From Flavobacterium agrisoli (GTDB taxonomy: Bacteria; Bacteroidota; Bacteroidia; Flavobacteriales; Flavobacteriaceae): a stretch of 64,000 nucleotides of DNA. Below the pieces are notes generated by a model that worked only from the letters and a program-made list of their open reading frames with translations, was not told the DNA's origin and searched no databases. Within the stretch, counting starts at the first letter, position 1. Every line of letters begins with the position of its first letter. The translations under genes were made by a program, and so were the position numbers. Below, piece by piece: positions 1-9,352 of the stretch. The stretch spans positions 124,001 to 188,000 of the forward strand of contig NZ_JAEHFV010000003.1 in NCBI RefSeq assembly GCF_016522065.1, written 5' to 3'.

Positions 1-627
1 GATTTGGGCCACATAGCCCGACAATTCTTGGCCGAGTGTAATGGGAGTTGCATCCATTAAATGGGTTCTTCCAATTTTGATTACATCCTGAAAAGCAACC
101 GCTTTTTGATGCAGGGTATCGCGTAAATGTTGTAACGACGGAATTGTATGTTCTGCGACCGCTTGATAAGCGGCAATGTGCATGGCAGTGGGAAAAGTAT
201 CGTTAGAGGATTGCGATTTGTTGACGTCGTCGTTGGCTTTAATAAAAGAGTCGGTTGCGCCCAAAGTTAATCCTTTAAGAACTTGTGCTCGGTTGGCAAT
301 GACTTCATTTATATTCATATTGCTTTGGGTACCCGAACCAGTTTGCCAAATAACGAGTGGAAATTGATCATCGAGTTGTCCGGTTAAAATTTCATCGCAG
401 ACTTGGGCAATAGCATCTCGTTTTTCGAGTGGTAAAACGCCTAATTCGTGATTGGTATACGCTGCAGCTTTTTTGAGAATGGCAAAACTGTAAATGATTT
501 TTTTGGGCATGGAGGCGGCTGGACCAATTTTAAAATTATTTCGGGAACGCTCGGTTTGCGCTCCCCAATATTTATCGGCTGGGACTTGTACTTCGCCTAG
601 GGTGTCTTTTTCTATTCGGTAATTCAT
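1..627 (-). CDS. fumC: Fumarate hydratase class II, 5' part (truncated by window edge)
   Basis: This is the N-terminal 209 codons of class II fumarase, which interconverts fumarate and malate in the TCA cycle. The frame is open to base 1, so the gene continues beyond the window. It starts [16 protein letters not shown] and contains the class II fumarase/aspartase landmarks [10 protein letters not shown] near residue 20 and [10 protein letters not shown] near residue 100, then [11 protein letters not shown]. These are substrate-binding segments of the superfamily. Class II enzymes need no iron-sulfur cluster. The ATG at 627 is the only sensible start because the conserved N-terminus begins immediately. 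The [10 protein letters not shown] form favours fumarase over aspartase or argininosuccinate lyase. Confidence 0.95.
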   Translation of the reverse strand, partial: MNYRIEKDTLGEVQVPADKYWGAQTERSRNNFKIGPAASMPKKIIYSFAILKKAAAYTNHELGVLPLEKRDAIAQVCDEILTGQLDDQFPLVIWQTGSGTQSNMNINEVIANRAQVLKGLTLGATDSFIKANDDVNKSQSSNDTFPTAMHIAAYQAVAEHTIPSLQHLRDTLHQKAVAFQDVIKIGRTHLMDATPITLGQELSGYVAQI

Positions 628-835
628 TTTTGTTTGTTTTATGGATTTTTTGAAAAAGCTTTCTATAAAATGCAAATTTCTAGCCCTGATAGCAGCGGAA
701 TCCTTTTGTGGCTTTCTTTAAGCCATAAAAGATAGAGCGGATAGCAGGAAATAGCTTCTGATATCAAAAAAAGTATTTTTAATTACTTTAAATATACGGA
801 TAAATGTATTTTTATAAAAATTGAGTGCTATTTTA

Positions 836-866
836 TTGCTAAGAAAAAAAAATCGGTTTACATTTG
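836..866 (+). promoter_or_regulatory. Bacteroidota-type promoter for the small membrane protein
   Basis: TTG at 836-838 is followed after 20 bases by TACATTTG at 859-866, matching the TTTG-N19-21-TAnnTTTG consensus. The start codon follows 26 bases later. Confidence 0.6.
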
Positions 867-892
867 TGGCTACATTCAAAATTCCGGAAAAC

Positions 893-1066
893 ATGTTTGA
901 ATTTTCACAGTATTTAGGCTTCTTACTTTTCTTAACCATCCTTACTATGGGATTTTGGTTGATGTTTTTCTTAGTAAGCTTCGTATCGTATTGGGTAGGA
1001 GGTGCTACTTGGGAAATGTACAAGGAAAAAAGAGCAAAAAAGAAAGCAGAAAGAGAATCAATTTAA
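893..1066 (+). CDS. Small membrane protein, 57 residues, function unknown
   Basis: A short protein beginning MFEFSQYLGFLLF. Residues about 8-38 are strongly hydrophobic and could span the membrane, and the C-terminus is a highly charged tail (WEMYKEKRAKKKAE). The ATG at 893 was chosen because it follows a good promoter and begins the hydrophobic helix; an earlier in-frame codon lies upstream of the promoter -7 box. It is monocistronic and is followed by a hairpin terminator. I cannot name a family. Its start, promoter and terminator make it a more convincing gene than the overlapping minus-strand reading frame. Confidence 0.6.
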   Translation: MFEFSQYLGFLLFLTILTMGFWLMFFLVSFVSYWVGGATWEMYKEKRAKKKAERESI

Positions 1067-1082
1067 TTTGATTTTTTGCTAT

Positions 1083-1116
1083 AAAAAAAGGACCCGTTAT
1101 ACGAGTCCTTTTTTTT
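1083..1116. terminator. Bidirectional rho-independent terminator
   Basis: An A-tract, GGAC, a short loop region, then GTCC and a T-tract form a hairpin with one internal mismatch. It sits between the convergent small membrane gene and the outer-membrane barrel gene and has A/T tracts on both sides, so it can serve both. Confidence 0.75.
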
Positions 1117-1132
1117 GTTTGTTGGTGATGGG

Positions 1133-3628
1133 TTATCCAGGGAAACCACCACCATCGTCATTATTTTCTCTTGGTGCATTTTTATCTCTATCGGTTTTTT
1201 TCTTGTTGAAACGATAGGTAAACGATAAATTAAATTGTCTTTTACGCCATTGAAATTCGCTATACGATTCTACTGTTGGTAAATAGGTTTCGTTTTTCAT
1301 TTTACGCGAATTGAAAACGTCGCTAATGTTAAAAGCAATAGTGGCTTTGTCTTTTAAAACGTCTTTGCTTAGAGCAGTATTAATTCCGATTTGACCTAAG
1401 CTTTTTCCCTGCGCGGTATTGCGAGGTCCCATATACATGGCGGTAGCTTGCCAATCAATTTTAAACGGAAGGGTTAAACGCGAATTCACACGTGAAAACC
1501 ATGAAAAAGCATCGTTATCTAAATCTTGTGTAATTACTTCGCCAGCAGTGTTGGTGTACGTATTTTCTCCAGTGGTATTGCTTTGTGCTAAGTTGAAACT
1601 AGCATTTAATTTCCATATTTTAAACGGGTTGTAATTGACATTAAACTCAAAACCAAACTGATCTTGTTCGGCTAAATTGATTGGTGTATTTAAAATTACT
1701 GGAGTTCCATTTACAAACTCGCCTGTTTCCAATCGCACAAACGAGAAAACATCGGTAGTATGTTCGTAGTAAAAAGAAGTGCTTAACGTAAGTTTATCCC
1801 AACGTTTTAAATAACCCAAGTCAAATTTATTACTAAAAGAAGGATCTAAATCGGGGTTACCTCTAAACAAGTTAATGTTACTCGAATAGTTGGTTGCTGG
1901 GTTTAAGAAACGACCTCTAGGGCGCGATAAACGTTTGCTGTAACTTAAAGAAAGACTGCTTTCGTCCGACAATTCATAATTGATGAAGGCACTTGGAAAT
2001 AAGTTGTTGTATTTCTTTTTGTTAAAATCTTGCGTGTCCAAAAGGTTTACATCAATATTGGTGTCTTCCCAACGCAATCCAAATAAATACGAAAATTTAT
2101 TCATTTTAAAACCATATTGCGCATACACCGCATTGATGCGTTCTATATAATTTAAAGTATTGGTCAATAAATCATCAATGGCATTTCCGTTTTGATCGGT
2201 TGTTACATTGTAACGGTTGTCTAAGTTGGTGTAGTTGCCTTTATAACCCGCTTCAAACTGACTGCCTTCGCCTAATGGCAATACGTAATCGGCCTGAAGT
2301 TGCATTTGTTTTTGGTATTCGTTGTTAAAGGTTGTGTTGATAACGGCGGGATCGCTGCTTCCAATAGTTTCATCGGTGATAACTGAATTTTCGAAATCGT
2401 CATTACTAGTTACCGAAAAATCGACTGTTAACTTATGGCCTTCGTCGTTAAAGTTTTTTAAGAAATTCGAGTTGTACTCAAAATCAGAACTATTGTCATC
2501 GCCATTACTCAAACGGTAACGCGTTGAAGTAAAGATATTATTGGCATCGAAATTATTGTAAGTAACCAAATCTTTATTTGTTCCGCTATTATCTCGATAA
2601 CTAATAGAGTTGGTCCAGTAAGTATTTGGGGCAATGGTCCATTCGAATCCGGTTTTAGTGGAAAAGCCTTTGCGCAAGCGTTCGGTATCACGATCCTCGT
2701 TGATATAGCCCGTAATGGCACGAGTATCTTTATCTAGATAGGTAGAGTTGGTTAAACCCGTTCCTTCGGTTGTACGGTAATTGTAACCCGAGTTCGTGAA
2801 AAAATTGATTTTTTTGGTTTTGTAATTCAAATCGGCACTCAAACCATAGGTTTCGGGAATTCCAGTCGAAGCAATTACCGAACCGTTAAAACCTAAGTTT
2901 TTACCTTTTTTCAAGATAATGTTCAAAATACCAGCACCTCCTTCGGCATCGTAACGAGCCGATGGATTGGTAATTACTTCCACTTTATCAATAGCATCGG
3001 CTGGAATTTGACGCAAAGCTTCGGCCATATTTAAAGCATTTGAAGGTCGTCCGTCAATAAAAATACGCACGTTTTCATTTCCGCGTAAGCTTACATTTCC
3101 TTCTACATCTACCGAAACCGAAGGCACATTTTCAAGCACGTCGCTTACAGTTCCTCCTTTTACCAGCATATCTTGTCCTACGTTGTATACTTTTTTATCC
3201 AATTTGATTTCGACCGTCGATTTTTCGGCACGAATAACAACTTCGTTCAATTCATTCGCATCCTCAGATAAACTAATATCTCCTAAATTGGTGTTTTCAG
3301 TAATCGATTTTCCTTTAATTTCAAGCGCTTTAAAAGAAATGAATTCGATTTTTATATCATAAGTTCCTGGAGCTGTCTCTACACTAAATTTACCTTTTTC
3401 GTCCGAGATTCCGCCCGAAATGGCTTTAGGATTTTTAACGTTGGTCAACGTAATGGTGGCATAACCAAGGGGCTGTTTGGTTGCTTTTTCGATAACCGTT
3501 CCCGTCACTTTTAGCTTGGGTTGTGTGTTTGGATTTCCGTTTCTTCCTCCTTGTGGTTCTCCTTGTGCGAAAGTAAATACAGTCGCTAAAAGAAAAAGTA
3601 AAGTTAGGATTAAGTGGTTTTTCTTCAT
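1133..3628 (-). CDS. Outer-membrane beta-barrel, TonB-dependent receptor-like protein with carboxypeptidase-like domain
   Basis: An 831-residue outer-membrane protein. Residues 1-21 are a signal peptide ending in TFA before Gln22. About 39-120 is a carboxypeptidase-regulatory-like (CarboxypepD_reg) domain, recognisable from GTVIEKATKQPLGYATITL. About 140-240 is a TonB-plug-like domain with VLENVPSVSVD and GNENVRIFIDGRPS. The remainder is aromatic-rich beta-barrel of the OMP_b-brl_3 type. The barrel appears to end at SFTYRFNKKK, followed by a charged tail ending in DDGGGFPG. No SusD partner is adjacent, so a glycan-uptake role is not supported; the ligand is unknown. It is monocistronic with its own promoter. 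Confidence 0.88.
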   Translation of the reverse strand: MKKNHLILTLLFLLATVFTFAQGEPQGGRNGNPNTQPKLKVTGTVIEKATKQPLGYATITLTNVKNPKAISGGISDEKGKFSVETAPGTYDIKIEFISFKALEIKGKSITENTNLGDISLSEDANELNEVVIRAEKSTVEIKLDKKVYNVGQDMLVKGGTVSDVLENVPSVSVDVEGNVSLRGNENVRIFIDGRPSNALNMAEALRQIPADAIDKVEVITNPSARYDAEGGAGILNIILKKGKNLGFNGSVIASTGIPETYGLSADLNYKTKKINFFTNSGYNYRTTEGTGLTNSTYLDKDTRAITGYINEDRDTERLRKGFSTKTGFEWTIAPNTYWTNSISYRDNSGTNKDLVTYNNFDANNIFTSTRYRLSNGDDNSSDFEYNSNFLKNFNDEGHKLTVDFSVTSNDDFENSVITDETIGSSDPAVINTTFNNEYQKQMQLQADYVLPLGEGSQFEAGYKGNYTNLDNRYNVTTDQNGNAIDDLLTNTLNYIERINAVYAQYGFKMNKFSYLFGLRWEDTNIDVNLLDTQDFNKKKYNNLFPSAFINYELSDESSLSLSYSKRLSRPRGRFLNPATNYSSNINLFRGNPDLDPSFSNKFDLGYLKRWDKLTLSTSFYYEHTTDVFSFVRLETGEFVNGTPVILNTPINLAEQDQFGFEFNVNYNPFKIWKLNASFNLAQSNTTGENTYTNTAGEVITQDLDNDAFSWFSRVNSRLTLPFKIDWQATAMYMGPRNTAQGKSLGQIGINTALSKDVLKDKATIAFNISDVFNSRKMKNETYLPTVESYSEFQWRKRQFNLSFTYRFNKKKTDRDKNAPRENNDDGGGFPG

Positions 3629-3663
3629 TAGGTGGTCTTTATTATGTTTGTGCTTTTAGACCA

Positions 3664-3671
3664 CAAATGTA
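3664..3671 (-). promoter_or_regulatory. -7 box of the outer-membrane barrel gene
   Basis: On the minus strand this reads TACATTTG, a match to TAnnTTTG, 35 bases before the start codon. No clear TTTG lies at the standard upstream distance. Confidence 0.5.
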
Positions 3672-3726
3672 GTGCTAGGTTTAACGGGTAAACTCACAAA
3701 AAAATGTTAATTAAACCTTTTTTACT

Positions 3727-4074
3727 TTAACCCAAAAAAGACTCCAATTGCTCTAAATCTCTACCAATAATGGCTTTGTTGTTTTTGATAACGATAGGTC
3801 TTTCAATCAAAATAGGGTTATCTGTCATGGCCTGAATGATTTGCGAATCGGTTAAAGCTTTGTTCTTGTAATTTTCTATCCAAATTTTCTCTTTCGTACG
3901 GACTAATTCGATGGGTTTTATGTTTAATTTTTGAATTAAATTTTCAATGTCTGTATACGATGGATTGTCGGTTAAGTATAAAACGGTTTCGTAAGGGATA
4001 TTTTTAGCCTCTAAAAAAGCCAAACAATTCCTTGATTTTCCGCAACGAGGGTTGTGATAGACAGTGAGCATCAT
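3727..4074 (-). CDS. arsC: Arsenate reductase, glutaredoxin-coupled ArsC type
   Basis: A 115-residue ArsC-family protein. The motif HNPRCGKSRN places the catalytic cysteine at position 11. Arg59, Arg92 and Arg105 sit in the contexts LVRT, IERP and GRDLEQL and correspond to the three arginines that bind the arsenic oxyanion in the plasmid enzyme. That favours a true arsenate reductase over the Spx or YffB branches of the family. No arsenite efflux pump or ArsR repressor is adjacent, so it is an orphan. Two ATG codons are in tandem at the start; either could be used. Confidence 0.85.
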   Translation of the reverse strand: MMLTVYHNPRCGKSRNCLAFLEAKNIPYETVLYLTDNPSYTDIENLIQKLNIKPIELVRTKEKIWIENYKNKALTDSQIIQAMTDNPILIERPIVIKNNKAIIGRDLEQLESFLG

Positions 4075-4178
4075 TTTATTTGAATTTTTGCGTGGTACTT
4101 TATTTAAAAAAAATGTAATTTAGAGAAGTAAAAATACAGTTTATTGCTCGGAATGAGTTAAAATTAAACACAAAATTT

Positions 4179-5102
4179 ATGTTTTTAGAACAAGCCATTA
4201 AGCCCGAAAATCATTTTGTAAAATACATTTTAGGTCTTTTTATCATTTTTTTAGCCTCGCTAATTGGGCAAATTCCGCTTTTGGTTGCCATTCAATACAA
4301 AACGATGAACAGTGATATGGCTAGCCCAGTAACACAAGAGGATCTTTTTAAGGTATTCGATTCGAATATTATGTTGGTTTTAATGTTGCTTTCATTTGTT
4401 TTTGTGTTGGTAGCCACGCTTTTGGTTGTTAAATATTGGCATCGTCAACCGGTACTTACAATTATAACGAGTCGGAAAAAAATCGATTGGAAACGCATCC
4501 TTTTTTCTTTTTCAATTTGGGGATTTTTAACCACTTTTTTTCTAGTTCTATCCTATTGGATGGAGCCTTCTAATTTTATCATCAATTTTGAATGGAAGCC
4601 TTTTTTAATTTTAGTGGTTGTTGGTGTAATTTTTATTCCCATTCCAACCACGGCTGAAGAATTGGTTTTTAGAGGGTATTTGATGCAAGGTTTTGCCAAT
4701 TGGGTTCCTAATCGTTGGTTTCCGTTGTTGATGACATCGTTGGTTTTTGGTGCTTTACATTTTTATAATCCAGAGGTGGCCAAAACCGGAAATGTAATCA
4801 TGATTTATTATATAGGAACCGGATTGTTTTTAGGAATTCTGACTTTAATGGATGAAGGAACCGAGTTAGCACTGGGTTTTCATGCTGCTAATAATTTATT
4901 TGGTGCTTTGCTGGTTACTTCAACTTGGACGGCATTTCAAACACATTCCGTTTTAAAAGCAATAGGGGAGCCTTCCCTAATTTGGGATATTTTAGTCCCG
5001 GTTTTAATCATTTACCCAATTTTGTTATCTATCTTTAACCTAAAATACGGCTGGAAAAGTTGGAAAGAAAAACTAACCGGAAAACTTTTTTTGAATAAAT
5101 AA
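4179..5102 (+). CDS. CPBP-family intramembrane glutamic protease
   Basis: A 307-residue polytopic membrane protein with the three signatures of the CPBP (CAAX protease and bacteriocin-processing, Abi) family: EELVFRGY with Glu160, Glu161 and Arg165; FGALHF with His194; and GFHAANN with His235. These are the catalytic residues of type II CAAX proteases. About seven or eight hydrophobic segments are visible. It is followed 14 bases later by menE on the same strand, so the two are probably co-transcribed, although no functional link is evident. The substrate is unknown. Confidence 0.88.
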   Translation: MFLEQAIKPENHFVKYILGLFIIFLASLIGQIPLLVAIQYKTMNSDMASPVTQEDLFKVFDSNIMLVLMLLSFVFVLVATLLVVKYWHRQPVLTIITSRKKIDWKRILFSFSIWGFLTTFFLVLSYWMEPSNFIINFEWKPFLILVVVGVIFIPIPTTAEELVFRGYLMQGFANWVPNRWFPLLMTSLVFGALHFYNPEVAKTGNVIMIYYIGTGLFLGILTLMDEGTELALGFHAANNLFGALLVTSTWTAFQTHSVLKAIGEPSLIWDILVPVLIIYPILLSIFNLKYGWKSWKEKLTGKLFLNK

Positions 5103-5116
5103 ACACACGAACTACT

Positions 5117-6169
5117 ATGACTACAACACAAACTATCACTAATAAAAACGTACATAACAAATTTAAACTGAATGGTTTTCATTTAAATGCCGCCGATTTA
5201 TCGCGAGTGGCTTACAGTTACATCAAAGAAGGCGATGACTTTGAAAGACCAATAGGCGAATTTTTGTTGGATTGGCTGGATCAAAAAAGTTATGTCAATA
5301 TTACTACTTCGGGTACTACCGGAACACCTAAAGAAATTCAATTACCAAAACAAGCCATGATTGCCTCTGCTTTGGCAACGGGTGATTTTTTTGGATTACA
5401 ACCTGGAGATAAAGCTTTACATTGTTTGTCGGCTGATTTTATAGCCGGAAAAATGATGATTGTACGTAGCTTGATTTTGGGTTTGGATTTGGATTTTGTC
5501 AATCCAAGCGCAAAGCCTTTGGATAAAAATACTACCGTTTATGATTTTGCGGCAATGGTTCCGTTACAGGTACAAAATTCTATTTCGGCTTTAAAAAATG
5601 TCAAAAAAATGATTGTAGGAGGTGCCGCAATGAGTCCCGAATTAATTGAAAAAACCAAGAATCTTAAAACCGAAATTTACGAAACCTACGGTATGACCGA
5701 AACCATCACGCATGTGGCTGCCCGCAGGGTTTCGGAAAAATATTTTACGGTTTTGCCCCATATTCAAATTCATAAAGATGATAGAGGTTGTTTGGTTATT
5801 GAAGCGCCAAGTATAACCGATTCTGCCGTTGTCACCAATGATTTAGTTGATATTGCCAACGAAAACCAATTTTTGTTTTTAGGTCGAATTGACAATGTAG
5901 TTAACAGTGGAGGTGTAAAATTGATTCCGGAAGTAATTGAGAGCAAATTATCTGGTAAAATTAACGGCCGATTTTTTGTAGTTGGAATTCCTGACAACAC
6001 CTTAGGCGAAAAATTAATTTTAGTCATCGAGGGAGTGCAACAAGAAATAGACCCTACGATATTTGATATTTTAGACAAATATGAAAAACCCAAAGAAATT
6101 CGATTTGTTACTAAATTTAAAGAAACCGAAAACGGAAAAATAAAAAGAAAAGAAACTGTTTTGAATTAA
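5117..6169 (+). CDS. menE: o-Succinylbenzoate-CoA ligase-like AMP-forming enzyme (menaquinone synthesis)
   Basis: A 350-residue member of the ANL adenylating enzyme family. The phosphate-binding loop TTSGTTGTPKE is at 63-73, the adenine motif YETYGMTE at 188-195, the hinge motif GRIDNVVNSGG near 256, and the C-terminal catalytic lysine region ETENGKIKRKE close to the end. It is much shorter than the usual 500-residue ligases because the N-terminal part is reduced, as in MenE of Bacteroidota. The reaction inferred is activation of o-succinylbenzoate to its CoA ester. No other men gene is in the window, so the assignment rests on length and motifs. Confidence 0.78.
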   Translation: MTTTQTITNKNVHNKFKLNGFHLNAADLSRVAYSYIKEGDDFERPIGEFLLDWLDQKSYVNITTSGTTGTPKEIQLPKQAMIASALATGDFFGLQPGDKALHCLSADFIAGKMMIVRSLILGLDLDFVNPSAKPLDKNTTVYDFAAMVPLQVQNSISALKNVKKMIVGGAAMSPELIEKTKNLKTEIYETYGMTETITHVAARRVSEKYFTVLPHIQIHKDDRGCLVIEAPSITDSAVVTNDLVDIANENQFLFLGRIDNVVNSGGVKLIPEVIESKLSGKINGRFFVVGIPDNTLGEKLILVIEGVQQEIDPTIFDILDKYEKPKEIRFVTKFKETENGKIKRKETVLN

Positions 6170-6170
6170 C

Positions 6171-6202
6171 AAAAAAGAGGCTGAAAGAAGCCTCTTTTTT
6201 TA
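6171..6202. terminator. Bidirectional terminator between menE and copA
   Basis: A-tract, GAGGCT, a four- to five-base loop, AGCCTC and a T-tract. It lies between two convergent genes and ends two bases before the copA stop codon. Confidence 0.85.
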
Positions 6203-6203
6203 T

Positions 6204-8705
6204 TTATAAAGTTGTATTTCGTAAACGGAGTGCATTTAAAATAACCGAAACCGAACTAAAACTCATGGCTACTGCTGCCAACATGGGCGATAATAAAATG
6301 CCGAAAAAAGGATATAAAATACCTGCTGCTATCGGAATACCTAATGCATTGTAGAAAAACGCAAAAAACAGATTTTGTTTGATGTTTTTCATCACGGCTT
6401 CGCTTAATTTTTTTGCTTTTACAATACCTTGTAAATCGCCTTTTACCAACGTTATTTTGGCGCTTTCTATTGCAACATCGGTACCGGTTCCCATTGCAAT
6501 TCCGATATCCGCTTGAGCCAAAGCAGGTGCATCGTTAATTCCGTCTCCCGCCATAGCAACAATTTCTCCTTTTTCTTGTAAATCTTTAATAAAAGATTGT
6601 TTGTCCTGAGGCAAAAGTCCCGCTTTAAAATCGGTTAAACCCAATTGTTTTGCTACCGATTGGGCTGTGTTTTCGTTATCTCCCGTAAGCATCATAACTT
6701 GCATGCCTTCTTTTTGTAAATTTTGAATGGCCGATATACTCGTTTTTTTAAGGGCATCTACAATGGTAATAAACCCCACCAATTTTGTATTTACCGCGAT
6801 ATACGAAACCGTTTTGCCTTGTTTTTGTTCGGTTTCAATTTGCGTTTTTTGAGCGCTTTCAATTGTAATTCCCAATTGCGACATGAGTTTTTCGTTTCCT
6901 AAAGCGATTGTTTTATTTTCAACATTTCCCGTAACCCCTTTTCCGGTGATGTTTTCAAATTGAGTAGTAGAAGAAAGCGCACTATTTTTTTCTTTTGCAA
7001 AATGGACCATGGCAGCTGCCAAAGGATGTTCGCTCGATTGATTTAAAGAACCAATAAGTTGAACTAAATCTAGAGGCTGATTTTCTTCAAATGTGACTAT
7101 TTTTTCCACCACAGGTTTACCTTCTGTAAGGGTTCCGGTTTTATCGGTTACCAAAACAGTTGCTTTGTTTAGAGTTTCTAATGCTTCGGCATTTTTAATT
7201 AAAATTCCAGATTGCGCCCCTTTACCCACACCCACCATAACCGACATTGGAGTTGCCAAACCCAAAGCACAGGGACAGGCGATAATCAAAACGGCAATGG
7301 CATTTACCAATGCGTAAACAAAACGCGGTTCGGGTCCCCAAAATTGCCAGACTACAAAAGTCAGAATCGCAATTAAAAGAACAATGGGAACAAAATATTT
7401 TGCAATTGTATCGGCTAATTTTTGAATGGGTGCGCGCGAACGGCTGGCATCACTTACCATTTGAACAATTTGTGATAAAAGTGTTTCCGAACCCACTTTT
7501 TCGGCCATCATTACAAACGATTTATTGCCGTTAAGTGTTCCGGCACTAACCAAGTCGCCTTCCTTTTTATCAACGGGTATTGGCTCGCCGGTAATCATCG
7601 ATTCATCTATTGCGCTGTTTCCTTCCTTTATTTTTCCGTCAACCGGAATTTTTTCGCCTGGTTTCACTCGAAGTAAATCGCCTTTTTGAATTTCTTGAAT
7701 GGCAATAACTTCTTCTTTTTGGTTTTTTAATAAGGTCGCTTCTGTTGGGGCTAATTGTAGTAAGGACTGAATGGCGCCACTGGTTTGTTGGTGTGCTTTT
7801 GCTTCGAGCAATTGTCCTAATAAAACCAAAGTTAAAATGACAGTTGCCGATTCAAAATACAAGTGAATATTGCCGTGATGTGATTTGAATTCGTCCGGAA
7901 AAATTGCTGGAAAAAACAAGCCAACTAAGCTAAAAATAAAAGCCACAGCCGTTCCAATTCCGATTAAAGTAAACATGTTGAGTTGTAGCGTGACAATAGA
8001 TTTCCAAGCTCTTTTGAAGAAAATCCATCCCGCATAAAACACAACCGGCAGCGATAAAAGCAACTGAATCCAATTCCATTTTTCTAAAGGTAAAATCTGG
8101 TATAATGGATTATTGGGGAGCATGTCGCTCATGGAAATAATAAATATAGGAAGCGTGCAAGCCACCGCAATTTTGAATTTTTGTAGTAGGTTTTGATAGG
8201 TTTTATTCTCGGTAGTTGCTGTGGGTTGTTGCGCAACTAAATCCATTCCGCATTTTGGACAACTTCCCGGCGAATCGGAAGTAATTTCTGGATGCATCGG
8301 GCAAGTGTAAATGGCTTTTTGATGCAAAATAGGTTGTTGTACCAAGTCCATTCCGCAAACAGGACAATCTCCAGGTTGGTCGTAGACCTTTTCTCCTTCG
8401 CAAAACATGGGACAGTAATATTTTCCTTCGGGAACAGCAGGGTGGTGGTGATGAGATGTATGTTGGTGATGGTGATCCTTGATTTCTGTCTCTTTTTTGA
8501 GGTCATCTGTAATCGAATACGAGCCTACGGAATGCAGTTTTTCCTGTAATTCTTCCAACTGAATTTCGTGGCTCATGCTAAGTTTGGCCACAGGTGGCTC
8601 TAAAGTGACTTCGGCCTCATTACCCTCTATTGCATTAAGTGCTTTTTCAACTTTTGTTCTGCAACCGTTGCAAGACATTCCGTTTATATGATAGCGTTTT
8701 TCCAT
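6204..8705 (-). CDS. copA: Copper-translocating P-type ATPase
   Basis: An 833-residue P1B ATPase that exports copper. From the N-terminus: an HMA domain with GMSCNGC (Cys12, Cys15); a histidine-rich linker at about 78-88; two copies of a heavy-metal-binding module of the form CPM...CPxCGMDLV at about 98-122 and 135-156; then the ATPase core with the TGEP actuator motif near 372, CPC in the sixth helix (477-479), phosphorylated Asp521 in DKTGTLT, and the [10 protein letters not shown] hinge. CPC indicates Cu(I) or Ag(I). I chose the ATG at 8705 over one 39 bases upstream because the HMA fold begins right there. It is the last gene of the copper operon, 86 bases after the AraC gene. Confidence 0.93.
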   Translation of the reverse strand: MEKRYHINGMSCNGCRTKVEKALNAIEGNEAEVTLEPPVAKLSMSHEIQLEELQEKLHSVGSYSITDDLKKETEIKDHHHQHTSHHHHPAVPEGKYYCPMFCEGEKVYDQPGDCPVCGMDLVQQPILHQKAIYTCPMHPEITSDSPGSCPKCGMDLVAQQPTATTENKTYQNLLQKFKIAVACTLPIFIISMSDMLPNNPLYQILPLEKWNWIQLLLSLPVVFYAGWIFFKRAWKSIVTLQLNMFTLIGIGTAVAFIFSLVGLFFPAIFPDEFKSHHGNIHLYFESATVILTLVLLGQLLEAKAHQQTSGAIQSLLQLAPTEATLLKNQKEEVIAIQEIQKGDLLRVKPGEKIPVDGKIKEGNSAIDESMITGEPIPVDKKEGDLVSAGTLNGNKSFVMMAEKVGSETLLSQIVQMVSDASRSRAPIQKLADTIAKYFVPIVLLIAILTFVVWQFWGPEPRFVYALVNAIAVLIIACPCALGLATPMSVMVGVGKGAQSGILIKNAEALETLNKATVLVTDKTGTLTEGKPVVEKIVTFEENQPLDLVQLIGSLNQSSEHPLAAAMVHFAKEKNSALSSTTQFENITGKGVTGNVENKTIALGNEKLMSQLGITIESAQKTQIETEQKQGKTVSYIAVNTKLVGFITIVDALKKTSISAIQNLQKEGMQVMMLTGDNENTAQSVAKQLGLTDFKAGLLPQDKQSFIKDLQEKGEIVAMAGDGINDAPALAQADIGIAMGTGTDVAIESAKITLVKGDLQGIVKAKKLSEAVMKNIKQNLFFAFFYNALGIPIAAGILYPFFGILLSPMLAAVAMSFSSVSVILNALRLRNTTL

Positions 8706-8791
8706 TACTTTTCTTTTTAAGATTAGTAATACAAAATTACGCATTAGATAACGGGTAGCTATTGTAAAATTTTGGGAATGAGTTGTAAAAT

Positions 8792-9352
8792 TTACAAAGT
8801 ATCAATTTGTTGTCGTTTCTTTTCTTTCAGTTTTTTGTAGTAAGAAGGAGAGAAACCGGTGACTTTTTTAAATTGATTACTTAAATGAGCCACACTGCTG
8901 TAGTGTAATAAATCGGCAATTTGGCTTAAAGTAAGCTCATCGTAAAGTAGCAATTCTTTTACTTTTTCGATTTTTTGAGCAATGAAGTATTTTTCAATCG
9001 TAGTGCCTTCTACTTCCGAAAAAAGATTGCTCAACGTATTGTAATCTTGCGGAATATGTTGCGTGAGATAATGGGATAAGTTCAGCGATAAAGCATTATT
9101 TTTATGGTGAACCAAATCGATAATTAAGGTTTTAATTTTGTCGATGAGCTTGCTTTTTTTGTCATCCATTAATTCGAAACCCAAAGCCTGTAAACCATTA
9201 CTTAATTCGGTTTTTACAAGATCAATGTTATTTTCTTCTAATTCTATTTCACCTAATTCGACCAAAAGAGGGTGAAGCTTGTGTTTGGCTAACTCTAACT
9301 TCACCATCATTTTGCAACGGTCGCACACCATATTTTTGATGTAAATTTTCAT
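8792..9352 (-). CDS. AraC-family regulator with N-terminal HMA-like metal-binding domain
   Basis: A 186-residue protein. Residues 1-60 resemble a heavy-metal-associated domain with the ligand motif MVCDRC (Cys10, Cys13) and a beta-alpha-beta pattern ending near LGFEL. Residues about 85-180 hold an AraC/XylS DNA-binding domain: [19 protein letters not shown] is the first helix-turn-helix and [15 protein letters not shown] the second. It abuts the upstream lipoprotein gene with no bases between stop and start and precedes copA. I infer a copper-responsive activator of this operon that binds metal directly. The function is not demonstrated; AraC proteins usually sense organic ligands. Confidence 0.82.
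   Translation of the reverse strand: MKIYIKNMVCDRCKMMVKLELAKHKLHPLLVELGEIELEENNIDLVKTELSNGLQALGFELMDDKKSKLIDKIKTLIIDLVHHKNNALSLNLSHYLTQHIPQDYNTLSNLFSEVEGTTIEKYFIAQKIEKVKELLLYDELTLSQIADLLHYSSVAHLSNQFKKVTGFSPSYYKKLKEKKRQQIDTL

Noticed and set aside
718..1023. 101-residue minus-strand reading frame
   Set aside because: It overlaps the small membrane gene at 893-1066, which has a good promoter and membrane helix. The minus-strand product has no recognisable feature.
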